Source of the DNA: Candidatus Aenigmatarchaeota archaeon | GTDB taxonomy: Archaea > Aenigmatarchaeota > Aenigmatarchaeia > QMZP01 > JAFGSV01 | Assembly (NCBI GenBank): GCA_016931255.1 | Contig: JAFGFG010000006.1 | Location: forward strand, 51,394-115,393 | DNA: 64,000 nt | Reading direction: 5' to 3' | Shown here: piece by piece, positions 34,234-44,700 of the stretch | Layout of the letters: each line of letters opens with the position of its first letter | Position numbering within the stretch: the stretch's first letter is position 1 | The notes under the pieces: model-generated | What the model was told of the DNA's origin: nothing | The model's database searches: none | What the model saw: the letters and a program-made list of their open reading frames with translations, nothing else | Translations under genes and position numbers: made by a program

Positions 34234-35685
34234 TCACTTGCTTAAGAGATGCACGAGACGTCTTAAATATCCTTTCACTATCCTTGGTTTCCCGTACCTC
34301 CTGGTGAATCCCAATGGGTCAGCGAGGAACATCTCCATCTTCACGTCTCGCGTGGCCCTGATTTTCATCTTTGCGACATCACTTGGCGTAAAGTCCTGTG
34401 TTTTGATGAGGGGATTGTAAGGATTGAGAGTGTTGAAATCATCTGCTACGAGATAATCATTCTCCTCGGCTATCTTCCGCATGTCTGTTCCCGGAAGCGG
34501 TGTTGCGATGTAAAAAGTGGCCTCACCAAGCCCGCGCCTTATCAGCTTCCTTGCGAATCTTATGGTTGTCTTCATGTTTTCAATCTTTTCGCCAGGGAAG
34601 CCAATTATGAAGAATGCTGTTGTCGGAAGGCCGACCTTCTTCGACATTGAGACAACCTTCTCCACGGTCCTCAGGTTCAGACGCTTCCTTACTATGTTGT
34701 TGTTCACCTGCTGGTCTCCGGACTCGACTGCAATCGAGAATCCGACGCACCCGGATTTTTTCATGAGCTTCAGCGATTCCATGTCCAGTGTGTCAGCCCT
34801 CAGTCCGTTAGGGGCTGTCCATGTAACATCGTACTTCTTCCTTATCATCTCTGCGTATATTTTCTTAGCTCGTTCGATTTTCAGGGTCATGTTGTCATCC
34901 TCGAAAAGTATGTGGTTTATCCCGAACTGGCTGGTTATCTGGTCGAGCTCCTTTATCACGTTTTCAGGCGTTCTAGGCCTCCACGCGAAGCCTGATATGC
35001 AGTGTATTGAGCAGAAGACGCAGTTGAAGGGGCAGCCTCTTGATGTTATAACAGTTGTCCAGCGCAGGTGCTTGTCCTGACCAAGACGGGCTGTGAAATT
35101 CCTTGCTGCGTCGAAGTATTTCTCCATCGGCAGGAGGTCGCGTGCAGGGAACGGAAGCGTGTCAGGATCCTTTATGTAGCTTTCCTGAGGTATCAGCTTT
35201 GCACCGTTTTTCGTGTTGTAGCAAAGTCCGTCAAATATCGGCTTCCTCCCTTCATCCAGTGCATCAGCGATTTTCCTCATTCTCTCCTCGCCTTCAGAAA
35301 GTATAACGTAGTCAGCACCGGAATCCTTCAGGCTTTCTTTGGGAAGCACAGAAGGATGGGCTCCGCCAATTGCAATGGGCGTGCCAAATCTCTCCTTCAG
35401 CATCCTTGAAAGCTCGAAGCTTGCGCCGCTGTTGCTTGAGAACGGAACACTCATCCCTATAAGGTCTGGTTTTATCTTTCCTACCATCTCAGCTATTTTA
35501 TCGGGATGCAGTCCCCAGTATTCGCCTGGTGTCTTCCATCCTTCAGGTATCGAATCTATTATGCTCACATCGTGACCGTGCTTCCTGAGATACGATGCAA
35601 TGTATGCAAGTCCCATTGGCTGGTAAACATCAGGGGCTACTCCCTCGGATATTCTCCACGGAGGGTTTATGAGGCACACCTTCAT
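34234..35685 (-). CDS. B12-binding domain radical SAM protein (3 of 3)
   Basis: The 483-residue protein starts MKVCLINPPWRISEGVAPD. It has YQPMGLAYIASYLRKHGHDV and IAIGGAHPSVLPKES (cobalamin domain), SRGCPFNCVFCSIHC (cluster, near residue 218) and ILFEDDNMTLKIERA. Later come GFSIAVESGDQQVNNNI and FYIATPLPGTDM. It is embedded between two glycosyltransferases in one operon and overlaps the upstream one by 4 bp (ATGA). A C-methylation or rearrangement of a sugar or lipid carrier is the likely class of reaction. Confidence 0.88.
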   Translation of the reverse strand: MKVCLINPPWRISEGVAPDVYQPMGLAYIASYLRKHGHDVSIIDSIPEGWKTPGEYWGLHPDKIAEMVGKIKPDLIGMSVPFSSNSGASFELSRMLKERFGTPIAIGGAHPSVLPKESLKDSGADYVILSEGEERMRKIADALDEGRKPIFDGLCYNTKNGAKLIPQESYIKDPDTLPFPARDLLPMEKYFDAARNFTARLGQDKHLRWTTVITSRGCPFNCVFCSIHCISGFAWRPRTPENVIKELDQITSQFGINHILFEDDNMTLKIERAKKIYAEMIRKKYDVTWTAPNGLRADTLDMESLKLMKKSGCVGFSIAVESGDQQVNNNIVRKRLNLRTVEKVVSMSKKVGLPTTAFFIIGFPGEKIENMKTTIRFARKLIRRGLGEATFYIATPLPGTDMRKIAEENDYLVADDFNTLNPYNPLIKTQDFTPSDVAKMKIRATRDVKMEMFLADPLGFTRRYGKPRIVKGYLRRLVHLLSK

Positions 35686-36782
35686 TCAGTCACCCCAATC
35701 CTTGACTCAATGAAATCCAGCTGCTTTTTCACATTCTTCTCAAGGTCGTATTTCTCGGCTATCTTCTTCCTTGCGTTGTCCCCAAGCTTCCTTGCTTCTC
35801 CTGGATGCGAGATGAGGTATATGAGCTTTTCAGCCATGAGATCGCTGTTGCGCGGCTCTATCAGTATTCCGGTCTTTTCATCGAGATAATCCGGTATGCC
35901 CCCGACTTTCGTGGCCACAATCGGGAGCCCTGTTCCCATTGCCTCGACAAGCGCCCTCGGTGATGCATCGAAGACTGATGACATGGCGAATATGTCAGTT
36001 GTCTTCAGCAGTGATGGTATGTCCTTTGCGAACCCGAGGAAATGAACGTTCTTCCCGGCAGCCTTCTCGCATTCTGACCTGAGCTCTCCGTCACCGCACA
36101 TAATGAGATGGGTGTCAGGAAACTTGATGTTCACTTTGCCGAATGCCTCTATCAGCGTCAGCGGGTCTTTCACGTCGATAAGCCTTCCTACGAAAATTAT
36201 CTTTTTGCCTTTCATTTTCAAGAGCTTTTTATCAGGCTTTGCCTTTTCAAACACATCAAGCAGCAGTGCATTGGCTCCTATTTTGAGCGTCTCTCCCCTG
36301 CTGCCTACAAATTTGACGATGTCACTATTTGCAACTATGAAATAATCCGCGAAGTTCACAAGGAAATTTTCCAGCCTCTTTATGACAGACTGCCTGAGAC
36401 CATCGGCAGTCGTGTGCCAAAGGTAGAGATAATCAAGAATGACCTTTGTGCCTGTAAGCTTGTTCACGAAAAGCGCAGTCAGCATCCCGGATATCGATTC
36501 AACGTAGACTATTTTTATTTTATGTTTTGCAGTGAAAAACGCCAGGAACATCCACCCGAAAAGCAGGTAAAATAGCGGATGAAAGAACCTTATGTGAGTG
36601 CAGTTTTCCGGGAACTTGTTTTCGAACTTCCTGGTGTCATGCGAAAACACGAAAACCTTCTCGAACCTTTCGGCGTACTTCTTTATCACGAAGAGCTCTA
36701 CCATGAACGATTCCTCTCCGCCCATCTTTTTTACTATCTCTTCAAAGGACCCGTGCCTGCTCATCACAAAAGCCGCGTTCAT
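35682..36782 (-). CDS. Glycosyltransferase family 4 (GT-B fold)
   Basis: The 366-residue protein starts MNAAFVMSRHGSFEEIVKKM. It has KKIIFVGRLIDVKDPLTLIEAF, HLIMCGDGELRSECE and DASPRALVEAMGTGLPIVA. The last is the family-4 E-x7-E motif with Asp in the first position, a conservative change. I chose ATG 36782 because GGTGAT lies 4 nt before it; the upstream GTG 36797 lacks such a site. First gene of the operon GT4-radical SAM-GT2. Confidence 0.88.
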   Translation of the reverse strand: MNAAFVMSRHGSFEEIVKKMGGEESFMVELFVIKKYAERFEKVFVFSHDTRKFENKFPENCTHIRFFHPLFYLLFGWMFLAFFTAKHKIKIVYVESISGMLTALFVNKLTGTKVILDYLYLWHTTADGLRQSVIKRLENFLVNFADYFIVANSDIVKFVGSRGETLKIGANALLLDVFEKAKPDKKLLKMKGKKIIFVGRLIDVKDPLTLIEAFGKVNIKFPDTHLIMCGDGELRSECEKAAGKNVHFLGFAKDIPSLLKTTDIFAMSSVFDASPRALVEAMGTGLPIVATKVGGIPDYLDEKTGILIEPRNSDLMAEKLIYLISHPGEARKLGDNARKKIAEKYDLEKNVKKQLDFIESRIGVTE

Positions 36783-36785
36783 AGT

Positions 36786-36791
36786 ATCACC
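36786..36791 (-). promoter_or_regulatory. Ribosome-binding site deciding the GT4 start
   Basis: GGTGAT on the minus strand, complementary to the archaeal 16S tail, ends 3 nt before ATG 36782. It supports that ATG over the in-frame GTG 15 nt upstream. Confidence 0.6.
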
Positions 36792-36839
36792 AAACACCCA
36801 CTATTAAAGAAATAAATGCAGAAAGTAATAAAAGCGCTA

Positions 36840-37760
36840 TTAGTAGAGAACCTTACTGTACCACTGTATTGACTTCTCCAGTCCCTCTTCTATACCGGTC
36901 ACAGCCTTGTGCCCGAGCGCCTTCTCTGCTTTCGTGGTGTCAGCCACGAATTTCTCAACTTCCCCTGTGCGGTTGTCTTTCATTATTATACTGTTATTCT
37001 TCTTCATTTTTTTCATTATGATTTCCGCGACTTTCTCAATTGTTATGGCTTTTCCAGATGCTATGTTGTAAACATCGCCTTTGAGTGAATCGAATCTCTC
37101 TATACATCTCAGAACGCCGTCGATGGCGTCGTCGATATATGTGAAATCCAGCTCTTTTTCCTTACCGAAAATTGTGATGGTCTTTTCTTCCATGGCCATT
37201 CTTATGAAAAGGGGAACAACCCTGTCGCTTTCGTCATACATTCCGTAAACATTGGAGAACCTGACTATGACAGGCTCTATGCCGTAGCATTTCTCGTAAG
37301 CGTATATCAGTGCTTCACCACCGATTTTGGATGCTGTGTACGGACTTTCGCATCTCCTTACGTCAGCCTCATCCTCACGGTATTTCATTTTTTCAGAATT
37401 TCCGTAGACCTCCCTGCTTGATGAGAATATGAACTTTTTGATATTGTTCTTCCTGCAGAACTCCAGCGCATTGAAGAGCGTCTGGAAATTATCGAAAGCC
37501 TTGCTCGGGTCCTTCACGAGATTGTACACCCTTGCATTGGCTGCAAGGTGTATGACCATGTCGAAGTCCTTCCCGAGCTTCCCGAATGATTTTCCGTCAA
37601 GCAGATTGACGATTTTTGTTATATTGTCCACTTTTTTGGACCATTTGTTATGTACAATGTCCGCTCCATGAACTTCATACTCCTTCTCAAGCAGCTTCTC
37701 GCAAAGCCGTGTGCCGACTGTCCCGCTGCTGCCTGTGACGAGAATCTTTTTCACTGTCAT
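36840..37760 (-). CDS. NAD-dependent nucleotide-sugar epimerase/dehydratase
   Basis: The 306-residue extended short-chain dehydrogenase has ILVTGSSGTVGTRLCEKLL (Rossmann, with Ser-Ser-Gly replacing the commoner G-G-x-G), VIHLAANARVYNLV, FIFSSSREVYGNSEKM (catalytic Ser) and SPYTASKIGGEALI (Tyr-x-x-x-Lys). VRFSNVYGMYDES follows. ATG 37760 lies about 25 nt past ATTTTAAAT, so it is leaderless; an in-frame start 18 nt upstream is rejected. Substrate unknown. It sits alone between two GT4 genes. Confidence 0.88.
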   Translation of the reverse strand: MTVKKILVTGSSGTVGTRLCEKLLEKEYEVHGADIVHNKWSKKVDNITKIVNLLDGKSFGKLGKDFDMVIHLAANARVYNLVKDPSKAFDNFQTLFNALEFCRKNNIKKFIFSSSREVYGNSEKMKYREDEADVRRCESPYTASKIGGEALIYAYEKCYGIEPVIVRFSNVYGMYDESDRVVPLFIRMAMEEKTITIFGKEKELDFTYIDDAIDGVLRCIERFDSLKGDVYNIASGKAITIEKVAEIIMKKMKKNNSIIMKDNRTGEVEKFVADTTKAEKALGHKAVTGIEEGLEKSIQWYSKVLY

Positions 37761-37792
37761 AACAATAATACCTAACACTATTTTAAATGTGC

Positions 37793-38926
37793 CTAAGAAA
37801 GCATGTCCGTGAACAGCTTCATATGGGCATCCGCAGCTCCTTTCTGGGTGCAGTTTTTCCTTGTGAATCCAGCTGCATTTTCTCCAATCTTCTTCCTAAG
37901 AATGATATTTTCCATCAAAGCCTCTATATCATTCCGCAGCGCCATCTCGTTCCCCGGGGAAACCACCATGCCTGTCTCCATGTGCTTCACGGGAAGCCCG
38001 ATGTCCGTGACAACACACGCAGCTCCCGCGGCCATTGCCTCGAGAAGCGACGTAGGCAGGCCTTCCGAAAGCGACGACACAACGAATATGTCAGTTGTTG
38101 ACATTATCTCAGGTATATCCCTCCTGAATCCGGCGAATGTCACACGCGTGTCCATTCCGAGGTCATTAACGAGCAGCCTGAGCTTTGATTCTTCAGGACC
38201 AGAGCCCACTATCAGCAGGTGGTATCCCTTCCTGAGTCCTGAGCATGCCTTTATCAGATAATCTATGCCTTTCACAGGCACAAGCCTGCTTACGGATGTT
38301 ATGACTGTCTCATTTCTCAGTCCAAGTTCCCTTCTCAGGTTCCTCCTGTTGCCTGCGAACTTCCCGACATCAAAGCCTGTAAGTATGACACGCCCGTTTC
38401 CAAGCCTGATGTTGAAGTGTTCCTTTGCATTCTTCATCTCACCGTCTGAATGGAAGAGGACAACGTCAGACTTCTTCATCAAAGCCCTTTCGAGTGCGAA
38501 AAGCATGCTCCTCAGCGGAGCCTTCTGCTGTATGAAAGCAATGCCAGCAGGCCTGAAGACAGTCTTCCTTCTGGCAATCTTTCCGAGTACGAGTCCAACC
38601 AGACCGGATACGATGCCATTGGAATATATTATGTCGCTCTTCCATGCGACTGAGATGCCTTTGAGGAACGAGAAGAAATTGAATGAAATGTTCCTCAGCC
38701 ACTTTCCACTCATCCACGGAACGCGGTACACCTCGACATTGCCGGACTTTTCGTATGATGGCGTTCCTGAGAATTTTCTCGTTATAACAGTAATGCTGCA
38801 CAGTTTCGAAAGCCCGGATACGAGGTCATCTACATAAGTCTCCATTCCCCCGCTCGGGAAGGGGTCGTCACCTTCATTGATTCCGAACGGATATTCTTTC
38901 GAACCGAGTATGAGAACATTCACCAT
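37793..38926 (-). CDS. Glycosyltransferase family 4 (GT-B fold)
   Basis: The 377-residue protein has NVLILGSKEYPFGI, FPSGGMETYVDDLVSGLSK (glycine loop), VITSVSRLVPVKGIDYLIKA (donor domain), LLIVGSGPEESKLRLL and SLSEGLPTSLLEAMAAG (E-x7-E intact). It is the last glycan gene before the TFS/signal peptidase block. A box TTTTTAATC about 22-25 nt upstream of the ATG supports initiation here. Donor sugar unknown. Confidence 0.9.
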   Translation of the reverse strand: MVNVLILGSKEYPFGINEGDDPFPSGGMETYVDDLVSGLSKLCSITVITRKFSGTPSYEKSGNVEVYRVPWMSGKWLRNISFNFFSFLKGISVAWKSDIIYSNGIVSGLVGLVLGKIARRKTVFRPAGIAFIQQKAPLRSMLFALERALMKKSDVVLFHSDGEMKNAKEHFNIRLGNGRVILTGFDVGKFAGNRRNLRRELGLRNETVITSVSRLVPVKGIDYLIKACSGLRKGYHLLIVGSGPEESKLRLLVNDLGMDTRVTFAGFRRDIPEIMSTTDIFVVSSLSEGLPTSLLEAMAAGAACVVTDIGLPVKHMETGMVVSPGNEMALRNDIEALMENIILRKKIGENAAGFTRKNCTQKGAADAHMKLFTDMLS

Positions 38927-38962
38927 AAGTAGAGAATATGATTAAAAATTAAAATAAAGAAA

Positions 38963-39286
38963 TCAGCCGTATTCTCTCCAGCTGTGCTTGCAGCTCGTGC
39001 ACCTGTAGAATACAGTCGGCGCCTCATCCGCGCTTCGTGTCTGCTGGACCCACCAGACAGCTTCATTATGGCCGCAATTAGGGCATGTTATCTTTGTTTT
39101 CGGAAGTGTCTCTTCATTCTTCTCGACAACCACGACGCTGTCAAGAGGACTCTTCTCCACCCTTTCGGATATTATAAGAGGCTTGTACTTATCGGTTTCA
39201 TATCCACACTTCCTGCATGCGAGCAATCTTTTGCCATCCTTGTCCTTTGCGACAAGTGTAAGCTTGCATTTCGGGCAAAATTCCAT
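38963..39286 (-). CDS. tfs: Transcription factor S (TFS)
   Basis: Archaeal transcript-cleavage factor, related to TFIIS and Rpb9, that rescues stalled RNA polymerase. The 107-residue protein has an N-terminal zinc ribbon (FCPKCKLTLVA ... LACRKCGYE) and a C-terminal TFIIS-type ribbon (ITCPNCGHNEAVWWVQQ ... YRCTSCKHSWREYG). QQTRSADEAPTVF contains the catalytic Asp-Glu pair. ATG 39286 overlaps the signal peptidase TGA as TGATG and follows AGGAGGTTGA, so the longer open frame upstream is not the start. Confidence 0.97.
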   Translation of the reverse strand: MEFCPKCKLTLVAKDKDGKRLLACRKCGYETDKYKPLIISERVEKSPLDSVVVVEKNEETLPKTKITCPNCGHNEAVWWVQQTRSADEAPTVFYRCTSCKHSWREYG

Positions 39287-39771
39287 CAAATCAACCTCCT
39301 TCCATAATATACCGCGGCTATAATTATACAGAGCACTAATAAATAAATAATGTTCGGTAGTACGTATTCGGTGACGCCTATCTTCACCCATCCGAGATAC
39401 GGTATTATGAGAACCACCTTTCCGTGTATGCTCTGCGGGGAAACGTAGTACTCGAAATTCAGCTGGCCGTTGTTGGCATCTCCCTTGGTCTGGAAGGAGT
39501 CGTCCGGATTGATTTTCACTATCCTGTGGACTATCGGCACGCTGCGGCCCTCAACCGAGTAAACGACTATGTCACCAACATCAAGCTGCTCTGTTGGAAC
39601 ACCTTTAAGGACGAGTATGTCACCCTTGTAGAAAACCGGTATCATGGAATTCGATTCCACTGCGACCACAGGCATGTCTGTCGTCAGACCGTAAGCCATT
39701 CCCTGATTTATCATGAAAGCGAGCACTACCCCGAGCACTATGTAGACAAATGTTTCGGTATTGCTGTCCAT
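39286..39771 (-). CDS. Signal peptidase I, archaeal/Sec11 type
   Basis: Membrane serine protease that removes signal peptides from Sec substrates; SecDF is encoded in the same window. The 161-residue protein has an N-terminal helix (FVYIVLGVVLAFMINQGM), VESNSMIPVFYKGD with the Ser nucleophile, VPIVHRIVKI with the His that replaces bacterial Lys, and TKGDANN with the third catalytic Asp. A C-terminal helix (IIYLLVLCIIIAAVYYG) makes it bitopic. Co-transcribed with TFS. Confidence 0.95.
   Translation of the reverse strand: MDSNTETFVYIVLGVVLAFMINQGMAYGLTTDMPVVAVESNSMIPVFYKGDILVLKGVPTEQLDVGDIVVYSVEGRSVPIVHRIVKINPDDSFQTKGDANNGQLNFEYYVSPQSIHGKVVLIIPYLGWVKIGVTEYVLPNIIYLLVLCIIIAAVYYGRRLI
39291..39300 (-). 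promoter_or_regulatory. Strong Shine-Dalgarno site for TFS
   Basis: AGGAGGTTGA on the minus strand lies inside the end of the signal peptidase gene, with 4 nt before the TFS ATG. It shows that internal operon genes use ribosome sites even though many first genes look leaderless. Confidence 0.7.
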
Positions 39772-39812
39772 AATTCCTATGTTTGAGGAAAGAGCCTTAA
39801 AATAGATACTGC

Positions 39813-40082
39813 TTATTTCTTGGCAGCGCGGTCGAAAGCGACCCTGAATTCCTTCGAACGGTCTGCAACAAGCTGGGCGGCATCACTCACTGTCTTCTTC
39901 GGGTTCTTTGCCTTGACTATGAGCTTCGGCTGCGAAAGGTACGGATGCTCTATTATGTACGATGACTGGGAAGCACCTGTGTCCCATGCGTATTCACTGA
40001 CTATGTTGAGGAGAGTGTGGGTCTCACCCATGACTTCAACATTCAGCTTATCGGCCTTGCTCTCAAGAACTTTCAATTCCAT
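39813..40082 (-). CDS. rpoL: DNA-directed RNA polymerase subunit L (Rpo11)
   Basis: Small polymerase subunit that forms the alpha-like platform with Rpo3. The 89-residue protein has LESKADKLNVEVMGETHTLLNI and then YIIEHPYLSQPKLIVKAKNP, the H-P-L/Y-x-x-x-P-x-x-x-V/I core of Rpb11/RpoL. A C-terminal helix follows. Normal length for archaea. Confidence 0.96.
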   Translation of the reverse strand: MELKVLESKADKLNVEVMGETHTLLNIVSEYAWDTGASQSSYIIEHPYLSQPKLIVKAKNPKKTVSDAAQLVADRSKEFRVAFDRAAKK

Positions 40083-40160
40083 AGACTAATTATAGAATGC
40101 GTGCGCTTTAAAAATGTTTCTCATGGGAACGCAGATAAAACACGTACATGATAATTAATT

Positions 40161-41684
40161 ATGGGAACTCCAATTCAAAATCCTTCGGAAAGGCCTGCAG
40201 AAAATTCAACAGTCCTCATGACGCTGTACGTGCTTGTTGGCATCGTTTCCTTTCTCGCATCATTCGTTGCTTATCTCTACATTTACTATCTGCCACCGCT
40301 GCCATATGAACTGGCTGTACATGAGCTTTCGGAGTACAGCGGCGAATACGCGGCAATATATTCAGAGCCGATAGGCGCGTTTACTCTGGACTCGGATAAT
40401 GTCACGGTCACTGACAGGGAAAGCGCATCATTCGGCATACAAGTCAGTGACGATGCTGTATACAGGTTCGGATACTTCTCACCTGATGGAAAGTCGTGGT
40501 CGCGGTTCGTTCTTGAATCAGGCAGCATGCATGACATCAGCGGAGACGGCTTATGGTCTTCAGGCATGCATACGTATTCAATCGAGCTGACACCAAAAGA
40601 CCTCAACATGACCTCGTATCCATATAGTTCAAATGCATTCCTGGTTCTTCATACATGCTCACGGGACTCCATAGGCCAATGGGACTGCCACGGCGGATGG
40701 CAGATAAGGACCATAAAGGTAAACGTTGCCAGAACTGACTTACCGCCCGATGAGTGCGGCGGATGCGAATACGGGGAATCATGCATCAAGGGTATTTGCA
40801 TCGATTCAGCGTTTTCCGGAAGTTCGATAAGGATAGAAGCAGGTGAATCGCTGATAGTGAAATCAGAGGAATCCGACCACATAATAACACTGAGCTCTAT
40901 TGATGGCGACGGCAGGAGCGCAGTCATCATTGTCGACGGGCAGCTCATGCGCATTTCTGACGGGCATGATAATTATGTAGCCAGAGATGATATACGCTTC
41001 ATCGTTAGTGATATAACACCATTTGAGATGTCTAATGAAGGCCGCATTGATATCACAGTAGTCTCTGATTACACTGAGATGGGCATATGCGATAATTGCA
41101 TGTTTTCGAGCTCTTTCACTGTGATAGAAGCACCAGAGCCTGAAGAGAAAATAATATACAAGTTCGTAATCAAGAAACCCCGGAAGAACTCTCCTGAAGA
41201 TGAGAATACAGAAGATGAATCACGGCCGACAATGAAATGCATCCCGGATACATGCAGTGGCCTTATGCGTGTATGCGGCTCATGGCCTGACGGCTGCAAC
41301 GGATTCATTGAATGCGGAAGCTGTAGCGACGGGTTTTCATGCAACAACTTCGGGCAATGCGTAGAAGAGGGATGTGAATCAGCGTGCTCTGAAAGGGAGT
41401 GCGGTCCGGATGAATGCGGCGGAAGCTGTGGCGACTGCAGCGAGTATCCGGATTACTTCGACTGCCACGATTTTATATGTGAAGAGGGTGAGTGCCATCC
41501 TGACTGCAATGACAAGGAATGCGGCTATGATGGATGCAGCGGATACTGCGGTGAATGTGTTAATGAACACGGGGAAACAGAATGCGACAATTTCATTTGC
41601 ATCCCTGTTTGCGGGGACGGATGGGCTGACACAGACAGTGACAGAACAAACGGCTGCGAGACAGAAATTCTGAATGAGGACTGA
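40161..41684 (+). CDS. Cysteine-rich membrane-anchored extracytoplasmic protein
   Basis: Not assigned to a known family. The 507-residue protein has a short N-terminus, one membrane segment (about residues 19-44), then about 460 outside residues. The first part is beta-rich and the middle has a C-G-G-C-x-x-x-x-x-C-x-x-G-x-C cluster. The last 160 residues hold three related cysteine modules: CIPDTCSGLMRVCG..., CESACSERECGPDECGG and CHPDCNDKECGYDGCSG. An end DTDSDRTNGCE resembles a calcium-binding loop. It lies directly upstream of the giant surface protein in the same direction, so a partner role in the envelope is likely. A box AGATAAAAC about 25 nt upstream suggests a leaderless start. Confidence 0.75.
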   Translation: MGTPIQNPSERPAENSTVLMTLYVLVGIVSFLASFVAYLYIYYLPPLPYELAVHELSEYSGEYAAIYSEPIGAFTLDSDNVTVTDRESASFGIQVSDDAVYRFGYFSPDGKSWSRFVLESGSMHDISGDGLWSSGMHTYSIELTPKDLNMTSYPYSSNAFLVLHTCSRDSIGQWDCHGGWQIRTIKVNVARTDLPPDECGGCEYGESCIKGICIDSAFSGSSIRIEAGESLIVKSEESDHIITLSSIDGDGRSAVIIVDGQLMRISDGHDNYVARDDIRFIVSDITPFEMSNEGRIDITVVSDYTEMGICDNCMFSSSFTVIEAPEPEEKIIYKFVIKKPRKNSPEDENTEDESRPTMKCIPDTCSGLMRVCGSWPDGCNGFIECGSCSDGFSCNNFGQCVEEGCESACSERECGPDECGGSCGDCSEYPDYFDCHDFICEEGECHPDCNDKECGYDGCSGYCGECVNEHGETECDNFICIPVCGDGWADTDSDRTNGCETEILNED

Positions 41685-41761
41685 GTCTCCTTTTTAACAA
41701 CGAAAATAAATATTATTAACTGTGAATGTTGGTACAACTTTCACAAATAACCGATATATAG

Positions 41762-44700
41762 GTGTTTGGAATCGGTTACAAATCTGGCGCGCTTTCAACT
41801 TTCAAGAGGATAGATTTAGCCTTAGCTGGGCTTTTGGTATGTGCGGTCTTCTACATGATTTATGTGACAGCTGCTGGCATAGATATCGTTAGTGTCATAT
41901 CACCTGAGAATGAGACATGGACAAGCGATGACAGCGGAAACCTCCAGTTCACTTTCAATTACACAGGCGATAATGCAACAGCATCCTGCGAGCTTTTCAT
42001 AGATGATGTCGGATACGGCACCAATACGACTGTTCTGAATGACATTAACACCACGATAAGCGCCAATGCCAGCGTCTCAGAGGGCAGCCGCGTATGGTAC
42101 GTTAACTGCACGAACGGGACCGTTGTTCAGTCCTCTTTTTACACGCTCAATGTTGACAGGACGCAGCCAGACATAAACTTCACCTCACCAACCCTCTCAA
42201 ACAACTCTTACACCAACAATGCCTCATTGATATATGTCAATGTCAGTGCAGACGAAACCCTGAATGCATGTCTCCTCTACAACACGACAGACAGCAGCAA
42301 CACTACCATGACTGTCTCAGGCAGCTACTGCTACTTTAACATCACCGGCCTGGTCAACCTGACAAGCATATACTTCTACGTCTACGCCAATGACAGTGCA
42401 GGCAACATGAATACAACAGAGCACCGCAACATCACAGTCAACCTGACAGATTACGACCTCACACCACCAGTAACAAGCCTGATTTCACCAGCAAACAACT
42501 ACAACACATCGTCATCTGAAATAGACTTCCAGTTCAATGTGACTGACAACGTCGCCACCATGCTCAACTGCTCGCTTTTCATAAACAGCACGCTGGTGAT
42601 ATACAACACTTCAACCATCAACGCAACGGCAACCAACTTCACTATAACAGTTTCAGAATCCAATTACCAGAACTGGACAGTAAACTGCACTGATGGAAGC
42701 AACTCACATCAGCCAGCAGCCAGAATCTTCAGCATGGACCAGACATTCCCGGATATAAACATAAACTCACCGGACAACACGACATACAACAATTATACTG
42801 TGTATTTCAACATCACCGCGGCTGAAGCTGCATCCTGGTGCGGCTACTCGCTTGACACCCAGAACAACATAACGATGACTTCGCTGAACCCGACATCATT
42901 CTGGCACGTCAATACGACCATGACCGATGGGTATCATTCAGTTTTATTCAGCTGCAACGACTCATTGGACAACCTCAATACTACGACTCAATACTTCGCT
43001 GTTGACACCATCATACCTGTGCTGGCCATCACGCATCCAGCCAGTACAACCTACTACAATGTCACATATTTCAACTACACACTTTCAGAAGCAGCAGACA
43101 TATGCTGGTACAATCTTAATTCTGCAGGCAATACGACTTTCAGCTGCGGAAACGAAACATCAATTCCAACGAGCCAGTATTCAAATACACTGGAAGTGTA
43201 TGCCAATGACAGTGCCGGAAATATAGGAGGCGACACCGTCTCATTTACAGCAGACTGGACATCACCTTCTGTGACCATTCATGCTCCGATTACATATTCA
43301 AATTACAGCAACAATGAAAGCATAGCACTCAATTACAGCTCAGTTGATAACAATCGGGATTCATGCTGGTACCAGATAGATACGGGTTACAATAATACAA
43401 TAGAATCCTGCGCTAACACAACGTTCAACGTTTCTGGAGAAGGCATCTACACAATCTCGCTTTTCTCAAACGACTCTGCCGGTAATACAGGATATGATTC
43501 AGCAGTGTTCACTGTGGACATGACAGACCCTGTTGTGAGCATAACATATCCATTGAACACGACCTACTACAACATGACCTACTACAACTTAACAGTGATT
43601 GAGAATCTCAACTATACATGCCAGTACAAGCTTGACAGCGGGAACACTACAGTTCCCTGCAAGAATTATACGCAAATATTTGTTCCGCCGGCACCTGAAG
43701 GAATCAAATCACTTACTGTTTATGTGAATGATTCCGCCGGCAACCTTGGCTTCGATGTGGTCTACTTCACGGATGACCAGACAGCCCCGTCACTCACAAT
43801 ACATCTTCCGCAGGCAGCCTCATACCCGACGAATGAATCCCTTCAGCTTAATTATACAGTCACAGACAATTACGACAACACGGATACATGCTGGTTCAGC
43901 ATTGACAGCGGGGCAAACAACACGATATCCGGATGCATCAACACGACATTCAATACAGCAGGAGAAGGACTGTTCACTCTCAATCTTTTTGCCAATGACA
44001 CAGTTGACAACAGCGACAATGTATCTGTTGCTTTCAGTGTCGACCTCACTGACCCGGCAGCTTCATTCGGCCCGAATCCGGAGGACAATTCCAATGAATC
44101 ATCGCAATCAGTGACATTCGGGCTGAGCTGTTACGATAATACAGGCGTAGACACAGTCCAGTTGTGGTCTGACTGGTCAGGAACATGGGTAATGAACAAG
44201 ACTAATACAAGTTACATTAATGATACTACATGGTCAGTCCAAGTCCAGGGAATCCAGGATGGCACATGGGATTGGGCAGTCTACTGCAACGACACTGCAG
44301 GCAGGTCCAATTGGACAGACTCGAACCGTACATTCACTGTCGACACCATACCACCCGTAGCAGCCATAACATACCCGGCAAACACAACCTACTACAATGT
44401 CACGTACTTCAACTACACCCTCACTGAAACCAGTCCGGATTCCTGCTGGTACAGCATCAACGGCACATCCAACATCACCATGCCCACCTGCCAGAATGCC
44501 ACGCTTCTGTCGCTTTCAGAAGGTCCCAACACAATTGAAGTCTACGCCAACGACACCTCAGGCAATAAAGGTGGCGACTATATATCATTCACACTGGACC
44601 AGACATGTCCTGAATATTATTCCCTTAATCAGAATATATCCAATTCAACATCATACAGCCCATCCAACTATGTTTACCAGTTCAATTCCACATGGACTGA

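Noticed and set aside
41676..41696. GACTGAGTC palindrome followed by five T residues as a hairpin terminator
   Set aside because: The palindrome leaves almost no loop and contains the stop codon. The T-run alone may terminate, but a hairpin is not credible.
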